In this document: one piece after another, positions 8,987 to 18,324 of the stretch
How the letters are laid out: each line of letters starts with the position of its first letter
Numbering within the stretch: position 1 is the first letter of the stretch
Source of the DNA: Algoriphagus boseongensis
GTDB taxonomy: Bacteria; Bacteroidota; Bacteroidia; Cytophagales; Cyclobacteriaceae
Direction: 5' to 3'
Assembly (NCBI RefSeq): GCF_004362805.1
Contig: NZ_SNYF01000005.1
Location: forward strand, 496,001 to 560,000
DNA: 64,000 nt
Position numbers and translations under genes: made by a program
The notes under the pieces: generated by a model
What the model was told of the DNA's origin: nothing
The model's database searches: none
What the model saw: the letters and a program-made list of their open reading frames with translations, nothing else

Positions 8987-11900
8987 ATGACTAACCCAAC
9001 AGAGATTTACAAACCCAAAAACCACATCCGAATCGTAACAGCAGCATCATTGTTTGACGGACATGATGCGGCAATCAATATTATGCGTAGGATCATTCAG
9101 GCTACAGGCTGTGAAGTGATTCACTTGGGACATAACCGTTCCGTACAAGAAATCGTGGATTGCGCCATTCAGGAGGATGTTCAGGCTATTGCGATTACTT
9201 CCTATCAAGGTGGTCACGTGGAATTTTTTAAATATATGTTTGACTTGTTGAAAGAAAAAGGGGCAGGCCATATCAGAATTTTTGGTGGAGGAGGTGGAAC
9301 CATCCTTCCGGATGAAATCAAGGAATTGCATGAATATGGAATTTCAAGGATTTATTCTCCAGATGATGGGCGTGCTATGGGCTTGCAGGGGATGATCAAT
9401 GATTTGGTAGAAAAGTGTGATTTCCCTGTTGGAGATAGTTTTCCTGAAGATTTTGACCTGAATAAAGATAAAAAAGGACATGTAGCCAGAGCTATTTCTG
9501 CTTTTGAAAATTTCCCTGAGGAATCCTCTGGTTTATTGAATGAAGTAAGGGCAAAAAGTAAGGCTCAGGTAACTCCAGTACTAGGAATCACAGGAACAGG
9601 TGGGGCTGGAAAATCTTCCTTGGTTGATGAATTAGTCAGAAGATTTGTGATAGATTTTTCTGATAAATCCTTGGCAATCATTTCGGTCGACCCTTCAAAA
9701 AGAAAAACCGGTGGAGCCTTGCTTGGAGATAGGATTAGAATGAATTCGATCAATCATCCAAGAGTTTTCATGAGATCCTTGGCCACCAGGCAATCCAATT
9801 TGGCACTATCTAAATATGTGCAGGATGCGGTGGATACCGTTAAAGCAGCTGGGTTTGACTTGGTGATTTTGGAAACTTCCGGAATTGGGCAGTCTGATAC
9901 CGAAATCATCGAACACTCTGACCTTTCTCTTTATGTGATGACTCCGGAATATGGAGCTGCCTCTCAATTGGAAAAGATTGACATGCTTGATTTTGCGGAT
10001 GTCATCGCCTTGAACAAGTTTGACAAAAGAGGCGCGCTGGATGCAATCCGAGATGTCAAAAAGCAATACAAGCGCAACCATAATTTGTGGGATATTTCTG
10101 ATGAAGATATTCCTGTGTATGGCACTATTGCCTCTCAATTCAATGATCCAGGAATGAATCAATTGTACCGAGCTATCATTGGGAAAGTAAATGAGAAGTT
10201 CGGGAATTGGCAAAGCGGATTTGAATTGACTGCAGGGACTTCGGAGAAGATTTATATTATTCCGCCAGCGAGAACAAGATACCTCAGCGAGATTTCTGAA
10301 GTCAATAGAAACTATGACAAGTGGGTTGAGGAGCAAAAGGAAATTGCCCAGCAACTATACTCCATCAATAAATCTATCGAAGCCATCCAAAGTACCCAAG
10401 TTGCTGATAAGGATAGGCTGATTAAAGAACTTCAGGAGGTTTTTGCTCAGGTAGAATTGAATCTTGATCCCAAAAACAAAAAGTGGTTGGAGGACTGGGC
10501 TAGTGAATCGGGAAGGTATTCTGAGGATTTTTATGTTTTTAAAGTTCGGGACAAAGAAATCAAAGTACAGACGTTTACCTCTTCCTTGGCGAATACCCGA
10601 ATTCCAAAAGTATCCTTGCCGAAGTATGAGGCTTGGGGAGAATTGCTCAAGTGGGGTTTAAGAGAAAATGTTCCAGGACAATTCCCGTATACCTCTGGAG
10701 TTTTCCCTTTCAAAAGAGAAGGGGAAGATCCAACTCGAATGTTTGCCGGTGAAGGTGGCCCAGAGCGGACCAACAAGCGGTTTCATTACGTTTCTAAATC
10801 CATGCCTGCAAAGCGTCTGTCAACGGCATTTGACTCGGTGACTTTGTATGGGGAAGATCCAGACTATAGACCTGATATCTATGGCAAAATCGGTAACTCA
10901 GGGGTGAATGTCTGCTGCTTGGATGATGCCAAGAAGCTTTACTCTGGGTTTAATCTGGTGGATCCGATGACCTCAGTTTCCATGACTATCAATGGTCCGG
11001 CGGCGACAATGACTGCGTTTTTCATGAATGCTGCCATTGACCAGCAGTGTGAGGTATACATCAAGGCAAATGGATTGGAAGAGGAAATAAACTCAAAAAT
11101 CGAGGCGATTTATAAAGAAAAGGGTTTACCAAGACCTAAATACAATGCGCCAATTCCTGAGGGAAACGATGGTTTGGGATTGATGCTTTTGGGAGTAACC
11201 GGTGATCAGGTTTTGCCGCAGGAAGTTTATCAAAAAATCAAGGCTGATACGATATCAAAAGTAAGGGGAACAGTTCAAGCTGATATTCTTAAAGAAGATC
11301 AGGCTCAAAACACCTGTATTTTCTCCACTGAATTTTCCTTGAGATTGATGGGAGATGTTCAGGACTATTTTATTCAAAATAAAGTCAGGAACTTCTATTC
11401 TGTGTCTATTTCTGGATACCACATTGCAGAAGCGGGTGCCAATCCAATTACCCAATTGGCTTTGACACTTTCCAATGGCTTCACTTATGTAGAATATTAT
11501 GTTTCCAGAGGAATGAAAGTGGATGATTTCGCTCCTAATCTTTCCTTCTTCTTTTCCAATGGGATTGATCCAGAGTACGCAGTGATTGGAAGAGTGGCAA
11601 GAAGGATTTGGGCGAAAGCCATGAAATTAAAGTATGGAGCAAATGAGCGTTCTCAAATGCTGAAGTACCATATCCAGACTTCAGGACGATCCCTTCACGC
11701 TCAGGAAATTGATTTTAACGATATCCGAACTACGCTACAAGCTTTGTATGCGATTTATGATAACTGTAATTCGCTTCATACCAATGCTTATGACGAAGCC
11801 ATTACTACCCCGACAGAGGCTTCTGTGAGAAGGGCGATGGCCATCCAGTTGATTATCAATAAGGAGTTGGGATTGGCGAAAAATGAAAATCCGCTTCAGG

Positions 11901-12364
11901 GTTCCTTCATCATCGAGGAATTGACTGATTTGGTTGAAGAGGCAGTTTATGCTGAATTTGATAGAATTACCGAAAGGGGAGGAGTTTTAGGAGCGATGGA
12001 GACGATGTATCAACGCGGAAAGATTCAGGAAGAAAGTCTCCATTACGAAATGCTGAAACACACTGGAGAATATCCTATTATCGGGGTGAATACTTTCCTT
12101 TCTTCCGAAGGCTCACCAACGATCATTCCTGGAGAGGTAATCCGGGCGACAGTAGACGAAAAAGAAGATCAAATTCAAACCTTAAGGAACTTACATCAAG
12201 CGTATGCTGGTTTGGAGAAAAATCAGTTAATGGCTTTAAAAAAGGCAGCAGTGAAGAATGAGAACGTTTTTGAGCGTTTGATGGAAGCTGCGAAATATTG
12301 TTCTTTAGGCCAAATCACCAATGCTTTGTATGAGGTAGGTGGTCAGTATAGAAGAAACATGTAG
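8987..12364 (+). CDS. icmF: Fused isobutyryl-CoA mutase (IcmF)
   Basis: An 1125-residue fusion that interconverts isobutyryl-CoA and n-butyryl-CoA with coenzyme B12. The N-terminal cobalamin domain has the base-off motif DGHDA with His26 as the cobalt ligand. Next is a MeaB-like G-protein chaperone with Walker [10 protein letters not shown] (about residues 203-211), then the mutase barrel (about 510-1125). The specificity residues are Phe586 (RMFAGEG) and Gln774 (AQNTCIF). Methylmalonyl-CoA mutase has Tyr and Arg there, so isobutyryl-CoA is the expected substrate. Between [19 protein letters not shown] and [10 protein letters not shown] there is a linker of about 75 residues, longer than I recall in proteobacterial IcmF. 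It leads a plus-strand unit with osmC and the sensor genes. The enzyme links valine catabolism to butyryl-CoA. Confidence 0.95.
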   Translation: MTNPTEIYKPKNHIRIVTAASLFDGHDAAINIMRRIIQATGCEVIHLGHNRSVQEIVDCAIQEDVQAIAITSYQGGHVEFFKYMFDLLKEKGAGHIRIFGGGGGTILPDEIKELHEYGISRIYSPDDGRAMGLQGMINDLVEKCDFPVGDSFPEDFDLNKDKKGHVARAISAFENFPEESSGLLNEVRAKSKAQVTPVLGITGTGGAGKSSLVDELVRRFVIDFSDKSLAIISVDPSKRKTGGALLGDRIRMNSINHPRVFMRSLATRQSNLALSKYVQDAVDTVKAAGFDLVILETSGIGQSDTEIIEHSDLSLYVMTPEYGAASQLEKIDMLDFADVIALNKFDKRGALDAIRDVKKQYKRNHNLWDISDEDIPVYGTIASQFNDPGMNQLYRAIIGKVNEKFGNWQSGFELTAGTSEKIYIIPPARTRYLSEISEVNRNYDKWVEEQKEIAQQLYSINKSIEAIQSTQVADKDRLIKELQEVFAQVELNLDPKNKKWLEDWASESGRYSEDFYVFKVRDKEIKVQTFTSSLANTRIPKVSLPKYEAWGELLKWGLRENVPGQFPYTSGVFPFKREGEDPTRMFAGEGGPERTNKRFHYVSKSMPAKRLSTAFDSVTLYGEDPDYRPDIYGKIGNSGVNVCCLDDAKKLYSGFNLVDPMTSVSMTINGPAATMTAFFMNAAIDQQCEVYIKANGLEEEINSKIEAIYKEKGLPRPKYNAPIPEGNDGLGLMLLGVTGDQVLPQEVYQKIKADTISKVRGTVQADILKEDQAQNTCIFSTEFSLRLMGDVQDYFIQNKVRNFYSVSISGYHIAEAGANPITQLALTLSNGFTYVEYYVSRGMKVDDFAPNLSFFFSNGIDPEYAVIGRVARRIWAKAMKLKYGANERSQMLKYHIQTSGRSLHAQEIDFNDIRTTLQALYAIYDNCNSLHTNAYDEAITTPTEASVRRAMAIQLIINKELGLAKNENPLQGSFIIEELTDLVEEAVYAEFDRITERGGVLGAMETMYQRGKIQEESLHYEMLKHTGEYPIIGVNTFLSSEGSPTIIPGEVIRATVDEKEDQIQTLRNLHQAYAGLEKNQLMALKKAAVKNENVFERLMEAAKYCSLGQITNALYEVGGQYRRNM

Positions 12365-12383
12365 TATTGAATTCATTAGAAAT

Positions 12384-12800
12384 ATGGCAAATAAGCGAAA
12401 TGTAACTGTCCGAATGAAAGCGGACTTGGAATACGAAGCCCGAAACCCTCAGGGGAATGTGGTGAATATTGACATGTATGATCCTGAGCATAAGCACGCA
12501 CAGTCTCCCATGGATTTGCTGCTTTCGGCTTTGGGTGGATGCGCTTCGGTAGATGCCGTATTGATGATGAAAAAGAAGCGAAGAGAGATTTTGGATTTTT
12601 ATGTGGAAGTGGAAGGAAACCGAAATGATGGAGTTCCGGCATTTTACACAGATATAGAATTGAAATTTGTCTTGGTTTCTCCAAATGCAAAAGAGGAGGA
12701 ATTTGAAAAAGTGGTGGCTCTATCCGTCGATAAATATTGTTCGGTAGCTTCTTCCTTAAAATCGAATATTTCCTACAAGGCAGTAGTCCAAAGGCCATAA
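12384..12800 (+). CDS. OsmC-family protein
   Basis: A 138-residue OsmC/Ohr-superfamily protein, starting MANKRNVTVRMKADLEYEA. Family features are MDLLLSALGGCASVDAV (about residues 43-59, carrying the first reactive cysteine of the Ohr/OsmC pair) and KYCSVASSL near residue 120 with the second cysteine. The family commonly reduces organic hydroperoxides, and many bacterial members are of unassigned substrate. The start at 12384 is chosen because an upstream in-frame ATG would overlap icmF and add residues with no resemblance to the family. It lies 19 bases after icmF and its stop overlaps the next start by one base, so it is probably part of one transcript. Confidence 0.85.
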   Translation: MANKRNVTVRMKADLEYEARNPQGNVVNIDMYDPEHKHAQSPMDLLLSALGGCASVDAVLMMKKKRREILDFYVEVEGNRNDGVPAFYTDIELKFVLVSPNAKEEEFEKVVALSVDKYCSVASSLKSNISYKAVVQRP

Positions 12801-13039
12801 TGAGAGTAGTCAAAGAATTAGTCCAGGAGGATATTCGAGTCAGTGTATTCTCCTGGAACAATAAATACATCCTCAAATTTGAATTGGGACCTTTAGAGCA
12901 AACCTTCAAGCTCAGTGAAATGGATGTCCTGGAAGAGACAGAATTGGATGCTTTTTTGATTGGTGATTTTTTTCAAAAAGTAAAAGATAGGTTTGAAGAA
13001 ATGGGAATTTCCTTTCGAAGACAACTAGAAAATCTTTAA
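12800..13039 (+). CDS. Small conserved-looking protein of unknown function (79 aa)
   Basis: I do not recognise a family. The ATG overlaps the osmC stop by one base (TAATG), and the product begins MRVVKELVQEDIRVSVFSWN. The sequence is acidic and mixed alpha/beta: two predicted strands (IRVSVFSWN, KYILKFELG) followed by a helix (LDAFLIGDFFQKVKDRFEEMG). No signal peptide, transmembrane segment or cysteine is present, so it is a small cytosolic protein. Tight coupling to osmC suggests a related role, but nothing in the sequence defines it. An alternative start 63 bases upstream would overlap osmC and is unlikely. Confidence 0.72.
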   Translation: MRVVKELVQEDIRVSVFSWNNKYILKFELGPLEQTFKLSEMDVLEETELDAFLIGDFFQKVKDRFEEMGISFRRQLENL

Positions 13040-13062
13040 TTTTCTAGGACATCAACTAACCT

Positions 13063-14067
13063 ATGCGCGTAAAATCATTTAGTATTTTTTTATTTCTCTT
13101 AATCATTTTCTCCTGCAATGACTCAGAATCAGAGTATGGCAGGGACTTCGAAGAGATTGACCGTTTGATTACCGAAATGGTGAGCCAAGGTCAAGAATTA
13201 AGCGATGCATTGGATACCATTGCACACCAATACATTGATCATATCAATCGCTACGATTCGCTGAGGGAAACCGCTGATTTTTCCAAATACACCTTTACTA
13301 GAGCCTATTCAACCAATTTGCCAGGTGAAGATTCAGCTTTGAGCTCTGTAATGATTCTGAATACTACGCCAGATCGAGATAGGGCCTTAGAGGAGGCAGC
13401 GGCAACCAACTTTCTGGATTCTCTCTTTTCTAGATTTCAAAAGAGCTTCCCACTAGTTGTTCAGGTATATTCTAATTCTGCCAATCAGGTAAGTAGAGTT
13501 TATCCAGCTTTTGATCATAAAAATATTGTAGAACCCAATCTTGATGTAAAAGATTTTAATTTTTACTATGCTGCGGATGAGATAAATAATCCTTCCAAAG
13601 GGATTGTATGGATACAAGATGCCTATATAGATCCTGCCGGCAAGGGTTGGATACTTTCCTTGATACATCCGGTTTATCAGGGAGAAAAACTTTTTGCAGT
13701 ATTGGGTGCTGATTTTACAGTCGATGATTTTATCTATGAATATTTTGACAGATATCCAGGAGATTACCTTTTGGTCAATGGAAAAGGAGATATTATAGGA
13801 GGGGAAGATGGGGCTATTGAGCTATTGAGTATGCCGGCCTTGAAAAACCATGTATACAGAGAAACTGTCAAGTCTGAGTCATTCAGAATTTCCGACTTTA
13901 ATCTATTCAATAGCAAAAGCCTTGAGGTAAGAAAAATGGCCCAGGAATTTCTGCTTAATAAAAAAGATAGATTTGAATTTGAAGAAGAGAAAGGGATAAA
14001 TAAAGCAATTTGTAAGATGGTGCCGGGTATTGATTGGTATCTGATTCAAATTTTTCCAGAGCAATAA
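13063..14067 (+). CDS. Cache-type sensor lipoprotein
   Basis: A 334-residue exported lipoprotein. The signal MRVKSFSIFLFLLIIFSC ends at Cys18, followed by N-D-S-E-S-E; acidic residues after the cysteine are associated with surface display in Bacteroidota. After a helical stretch (about 25-70) comes a region that looks like a Cache (PAS-like extracellular) ligand-binding domain. It includes GIVWIQDAYIDPAGKGWILS, PVYQGEKLFAVLGADFTVDDF and a C-terminal IDWYLIQIF. Such domains normally sit in the extracytoplasmic part of a receptor; here it is a separate lipoprotein. Its stop codon overlaps the start of the hybrid kinase by one base, so it is very probably an accessory ligand-binding subunit of that kinase. 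The ligand is unknown. Confidence 0.75.
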   Translation: MRVKSFSIFLFLLIIFSCNDSESEYGRDFEEIDRLITEMVSQGQELSDALDTIAHQYIDHINRYDSLRETADFSKYTFTRAYSTNLPGEDSALSSVMILNTTPDRDRALEEAAATNFLDSLFSRFQKSFPLVVQVYSNSANQVSRVYPAFDHKNIVEPNLDVKDFNFYYAADEINNPSKGIVWIQDAYIDPAGKGWILSLIHPVYQGEKLFAVLGADFTVDDFIYEYFDRYPGDYLLVNGKGDIIGGEDGAIELLSMPALKNHVYRETVKSESFRISDFNLFNSKSLEVRKMAQEFLLNKKDRFEFEEEKGINKAICKMVPGIDWYLIQIFPEQ

Positions 14068-16916
14068 TGAATTTCAACTATAAAAACCGAAGCAATTTTT
14101 GGCTGATTACCTTAGCGGGTTCGGTTTTGTTGATTTTAGTGATTGTGTTGGGTATTGGGTTTTTTAATGCGATTTATAATACTCAAATAGAATCCAGAAA
14201 GGATTTTTTAACTCAACAGACAGCATTAGCTGCAAGAGGACTTGAGACTGAGGTAGGGAGATTTCAAACAGAATCTGGTTCGCTAATGAAATACCTTATT
14301 GATCCAGATATGGATCCCGAGGATTTTGGAGATGAACTCACAGACTATACCCGAAGATTTTTCAATTCCTATCCACGAATGCTTGAAAAGATCTGGATTG
14401 ATTTTGGGGATTCGGTTTTGGTTTTTTCACAAAATGAAAGAAATGACTTTCTGAGAAATAGAGATAGGTTTCCTGTTCTTTCCGATGATCTGGATTATAT
14501 TTTTCTACAAGATGGAAAGTTTAAAATCCTCTATTTATTGAACTTGAGAAGTTTTGCAACAGATTATGTGGCAAACTTTTACCTCAATCCGGGTGGAGGA
14601 AAATTCCTTTTGATCAATGATACTTTATCATCCATCTCTCGAGGCGAAAGCCCTTATTCATCCAATATACCCGATGAATTTTTAGTCGAAGTAAGAAGAG
14701 AAGTCAATATGGGGCTTAAGGGGCTCCATGAAATCTCATGGCTCAATTATGAAGATGATCCTGTAGCCGGGATTCTTGTCCAATATCCTTTTAATTTTTC
14801 TCCTTCAAAGCGTCCCACCTCTTTGGTCTTCATTGTTCCTTCTGAAAGCCTTACTTCAGGGATTTATTCTACTTTCCTTTTCACATTTCTCGTGATTACA
14901 CTTTTACTGATTGGGATTGTGGAGTTTTTTGTGATATCCCTTCGTAATAATCTCCAATCTGAAAAAATCCGTGAGGAGAATTTAAAGGAAATTTCAGCGC
15001 TTTTTGAACAGCAAAGCCTATTGATGAGAGAACTTAAGGGCTTTATTTTTTACCATGATTACAAAGGTCGGATGATCCGGGTAAGTGATGAAGTAGAGCA
15101 GATTTTAGGCTATCCAAAAAGTGATTTTATTAAGGCTTTTAATCCAGATAACCTGCATCCCGAGGCTAGTTTTTTGAGAGATCAGGTGATTGATAGTTTG
15201 GTTCAAAAAAAGGATTTACTTGATCTCCAGATTGATTTCGTTAGGTCCAATAGCGAAAAGATCAGATTAAGGATCTTTTCTAAACTTATTTATTCCCCGG
15301 AAGGAAGGTTTGAAGGAGGGCTTGGTTTATGTACCGATATCACCGAACAGTTTAAAGCACAAGAGGAAATTGTTCAAAGTGAAGAAAGGCTTCGAACCTT
15401 GATTGAGAATATTCCTGATACCATTTTCATCTATGACTATGAAGGAAATGTAATTGACTTCCATAGTCAGGAAGGAAAATCCAATTGGTATAAAATTCAT
15501 AATCCCATAGGAAAGAAAATATCCGATCTGGTTCCTCAAGAACAGGCTGAAGAGCTCAAAAACGCATTTAATTACGCCAAAACGCATAAAAATATTCAGA
15601 CCATTGAGGTCACAAAAATTAGGGAAAAAGGTGAAAGACATCTAGAAATGAGGATTTTCCCTTTGGATGAAAATCAAGTGATGTCGATTTCAAAGGATAT
15701 CACTGGACAAAAAATCTGGGAAAAAGGTTTGGTGGAAGCTATGAATGCTGCAGATAAAGCCAGTAGGGCGAAGTCTGAATTTTTGGCCAATATGAGTCAC
15801 GAGATTCGCACCCCGATGAATGGACTTTTGGGGATCATTGACCTTTTGGAAGGAACCAAACTGGATAAAATCCAAAGGCAGTATGTAGAAATTATTAAAA
15901 ATTCTGGGAGCTCCTTGCTCAATATTATCCGTGATATTTTGGACTATTCTAAAATTGAAGCCGGAGAAATTGAAATTGAAACAACAGTTTTCAATCCTTT
16001 AACCGAATTAAATGCTCAGGTTGAAATTTTATCCGGTCTGGCAAAAAAGAAGAATATTCAGCTAACCCTAGCTCACAATCTTCAAGAAGCTGTTTTTCTG
16101 GAAGGAGATAAAAATAAGATCAATCAGGTTTTACTTAACCTGATAAGTAATGCCCTTAAGTTTACTCCTGAAAATGGCTTAGTGGAGGTGAGGTTGGACC
16201 TGGATGATCTTGACGAGAACTTGTCATTTTTGTCTTATAAGGTAAAGGATACGGGGATTGGGATTTCACAGGAAAATCTAAAAAACCTTACCAAGCCTTT
16301 TTATCAAGTGGACAGTTCTATTTCCAGAAATTTTCAAGGCACGGGTTTGGGTTTGGCCATAGCAAAAAAGATTGTAGAGTTATTGGGCGGTGAACTGATT
16401 ATCGAAAGTGAACCTGAAAAAGGATCTGAATTTAGCTTTACTATTTTGGTAAGGAAGTCCAATGAAAAAATAGAACATAACGAATCTCATCCGCTTACCT
16501 GGAAAGATGTGAAAGAAATGGGGGCGGCATTTCCATTAAAAATTCTTTTGGCTGAGGACAATGACCTGAATTTACAACTGATGACTTTGATGTTTGAGCA
16601 GTTAGGTTTCCAATTTGATATTGCAAAAAATGGGTTGGAAGCTTTGGAAAAGGTGAAATCCTCAGATTTTGATGTTGTCCTTATGGATGTTCAAATGCCC
16701 GTAATGAATGGATTGGATACCACAAGGAAAATCAGAGAAATACCGGGGAAGGAGGATTTGGTGATCATCGGGCTTTCTGCAAACGTATTTGAGGAAGATC
16801 GGAAAAAGGCGCTGCAATCAGGCATGAATGACTACCTGACCAAGCCCATCAGACTGGCTATTTTGGCGGATAAGCTGGAATATTATTTCAGAAAGACAAG
16901 AGAAAACAATTCATAA
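14067..16916 (+). CDS. Hybrid sensor histidine kinase (two PAS, HisKA, HATPase, receiver)
   Basis: A 949-residue inner-membrane hybrid kinase. TM1 is at about residues 10-35, an extracytoplasmic region of about 235 residues follows, and TM2 (FLFTFLVITLLLIGIVEFFVI) is near 270-295. Two PAS domains follow (about 310-430 and 440-550). The dimerisation domain carries the phosphoacceptor H578 in NMSHEIRTPMNG. The ATP-binding domain has N-box NLISNALKF, DTGIGIS and GTGLGLAIAKK. A C-terminal receiver has the phosphoacceptor D874 in VLMDVQMPVMNG. There is no DNA-binding domain, so an Hpt protein or separate regulator must carry the output. It is the last gene of the unit and is translationally coupled to the Cache lipoprotein. 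The start is placed at MNFNYKNRS, where the ATG overlaps the preceding stop. Confidence 0.93.
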   Translation: MNFNYKNRSNFWLITLAGSVLLILVIVLGIGFFNAIYNTQIESRKDFLTQQTALAARGLETEVGRFQTESGSLMKYLIDPDMDPEDFGDELTDYTRRFFNSYPRMLEKIWIDFGDSVLVFSQNERNDFLRNRDRFPVLSDDLDYIFLQDGKFKILYLLNLRSFATDYVANFYLNPGGGKFLLINDTLSSISRGESPYSSNIPDEFLVEVRREVNMGLKGLHEISWLNYEDDPVAGILVQYPFNFSPSKRPTSLVFIVPSESLTSGIYSTFLFTFLVITLLLIGIVEFFVISLRNNLQSEKIREENLKEISALFEQQSLLMRELKGFIFYHDYKGRMIRVSDEVEQILGYPKSDFIKAFNPDNLHPEASFLRDQVIDSLVQKKDLLDLQIDFVRSNSEKIRLRIFSKLIYSPEGRFEGGLGLCTDITEQFKAQEEIVQSEERLRTLIENIPDTIFIYDYEGNVIDFHSQEGKSNWYKIHNPIGKKISDLVPQEQAEELKNAFNYAKTHKNIQTIEVTKIREKGERHLEMRIFPLDENQVMSISKDITGQKIWEKGLVEAMNAADKASRAKSEFLANMSHEIRTPMNGLLGIIDLLEGTKLDKIQRQYVEIIKNSGSSLLNIIRDILDYSKIEAGEIEIETTVFNPLTELNAQVEILSGLAKKKNIQLTLAHNLQEAVFLEGDKNKINQVLLNLISNALKFTPENGLVEVRLDLDDLDENLSFLSYKVKDTGIGISQENLKNLTKPFYQVDSSISRNFQGTGLGLAIAKKIVELLGGELIIESEPEKGSEFSFTILVRKSNEKIEHNESHPLTWKDVKEMGAAFPLKILLAEDNDLNLQLMTLMFEQLGFQFDIAKNGLEALEKVKSSDFDVVLMDVQMPVMNGLDTTRKIREIPGKEDLVIIGLSANVFEEDRKKALQSGMNDYLTKPIRLAILADKLEYYFRKTRENNS

Positions 16917-16920
16917 AAAA

Positions 16921-16942
16921 AGCTCCGATTACTATCGGAGCT
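16921..16942. terminator. Bidirectional intrinsic terminator
   Basis: A 9-bp perfect stem AGCTCCGAT / ATCGGAGCT with a 4-base loop, flanked by an A-tract on the left and TTTCTATTT on the right. It lies 5 bases after the kinase stop and 7 bases before the stop of the convergent E2 gene, so it can serve both. Confidence 0.88.
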
Positions 16943-16948
16943 TTCTAT

Positions 16949-18238
16949 TTATAAAGCAGAATTTATATCAAAGGATTCTAGGTAATCAGCAACTCTTCTT
17001 ACAAACATTCCTCCCAAAGATCCATCTACCACTCTGTGATCATAGGAATGGGATAAGAACATCTTATGGCGAATTGCGATTACGTCCCCGGTTGGTGTTT
17101 CAACTACGGCAGGCTTCTTAACAATCGCTCCAACAGCTAAAATAGCCACTTGAGGCTGCATAATGATCGGAGTTCCCATGACATTGCCGAAAGAGCCCAC
17201 ATTTGAAACGGTATAAGTTCCTCCAGCCAAATCATCCGCAGTGAGCTTATTATTTCTTGCTCGGTTTGCGAGATCATTTACCTTTTTAGAAATCCCAACC
17301 AAATTCAACTGATCAGCATTTTTAATTACTGGAACGATTAGATTTCCTGAAGGTAAGGCAACAGCCATACCTACGTTGATGTCTTTCTTCTTGATTATTC
17401 TATCCCCGTCCACGGAAATATTGATCATCGGGAAATCCCGAATGGCCCTAGAAACAGCCTCGATAAAGAAAGGAGTATAGGTGATCGATTCTCCATATTT
17501 AGCTCGATAAGCTTCCTTATTTTTCTCTCTCCAAAGCACAATATTGGTCATATCGGCTTCTACGAAGGAAGTCACATGAGGAGAAATTCGCTTGGAGTCC
17601 ACCATTCGCTGAGCGATCATTTTTCTCATGCGATCCATTTCCATGATTTCGTCGGTTGCCGAAATGCTAACCTGAACCTTAGGTTCGGAAATGGAAGGAG
17701 CGCTAACTTGACTTGGAGCAGTTCCTCTGGTTTTAAGATAATCCAGCATGTCTTGCTTGGTTACCCTTCCTTCTTTTCCTGTACCTGGGATTTTAGAAAG
17801 TTCAGAAGCAGAAATTCCCTCTTCTTTGGCGATGCTTTTTACCAGCGGAGAATAAAATCTTCCGTCTTCAGCAGTTTCCTGAACAGATTCAGGCTTAGCT
17901 AGTATTTCTTGGGTATGGGCAGGAGCAGTGGCTACCAATTCTTCTTTCGAAGACTTTTCTGGTTTTGCCTCAGCTTTTGGAGCTTTTTCAACTTCTCCTG
18001 AGGTTTCGATTATTGCAATAGCGGAACCCACGGCTACGACTTCTCCTTCTTTGGCTAAAATCTTTTTCAGTACCCCAGCATGAGTTGCAGGTACCTCGGT
18101 ATCCACCTTGTCTGTGGCTACTTCCAAAACAGATTCATCTTGCTCGATGGTATCTCCTTCTTTTTTTAGCCAAGTCAGGATGGTTCCTTCAATGATACTT
18201 TCGCCCATTTTGGGCATCAGCATTTCTATACTTGCCAT
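16949..18238 (-). CDS. 2-oxo acid dehydrogenase complex E2 (dihydrolipoamide acyltransferase)
   Basis: A 429-residue E2 core subunit that transfers an acyl group from lipoyl-lysine to CoA. The N-terminal lipoyl domain has the lipoylated lysine K44 in VATDKVDTE. An Ala/Pro/Glu-rich linker follows, then the peripheral subunit-binding domain (SPLVKSIAKEEGISASELSKIPGTG, about residues 130-165). The catalytic domain ends with SHSYDHRVVDG (His401, Asp405). A single lipoyl domain and the sequence style fit the branched-chain or 2-oxoglutarate class more than a pyruvate E2 with several lipoyl domains. A branched-chain role would feed isobutyryl-CoA to the nearby IcmF, but this link is inference. E1 and E3 genes are not adjacent. 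Confidence 0.88.
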   Translation of the reverse strand: MASIEMLMPKMGESIIEGTILTWLKKEGDTIEQDESVLEVATDKVDTEVPATHAGVLKKILAKEGEVVAVGSAIAIIETSGEVEKAPKAEAKPEKSSKEELVATAPAHTQEILAKPESVQETAEDGRFYSPLVKSIAKEEGISASELSKIPGTGKEGRVTKQDMLDYLKTRGTAPSQVSAPSISEPKVQVSISATDEIMEMDRMRKMIAQRMVDSKRISPHVTSFVEADMTNIVLWREKNKEAYRAKYGESITYTPFFIEAVSRAIRDFPMINISVDGDRIIKKKDINVGMAVALPSGNLIVPVIKNADQLNLVGISKKVNDLANRARNNKLTADDLAGGTYTVSNVGSFGNVMGTPIIMQPQVAILAVGAIVKKPAVVETPTGDVIAIRHKMFLSHSYDHRVVDGSLGGMFVRRVADYLESFDINSAL

Positions 18239-18324
18239 AGTTAATCGGTAATTAAATTGGGTTTATATCCAAGATTTAAAATTAAATTTTATTGGAGACC
18301 TACCCAAACCTTAACTGTAAAATT

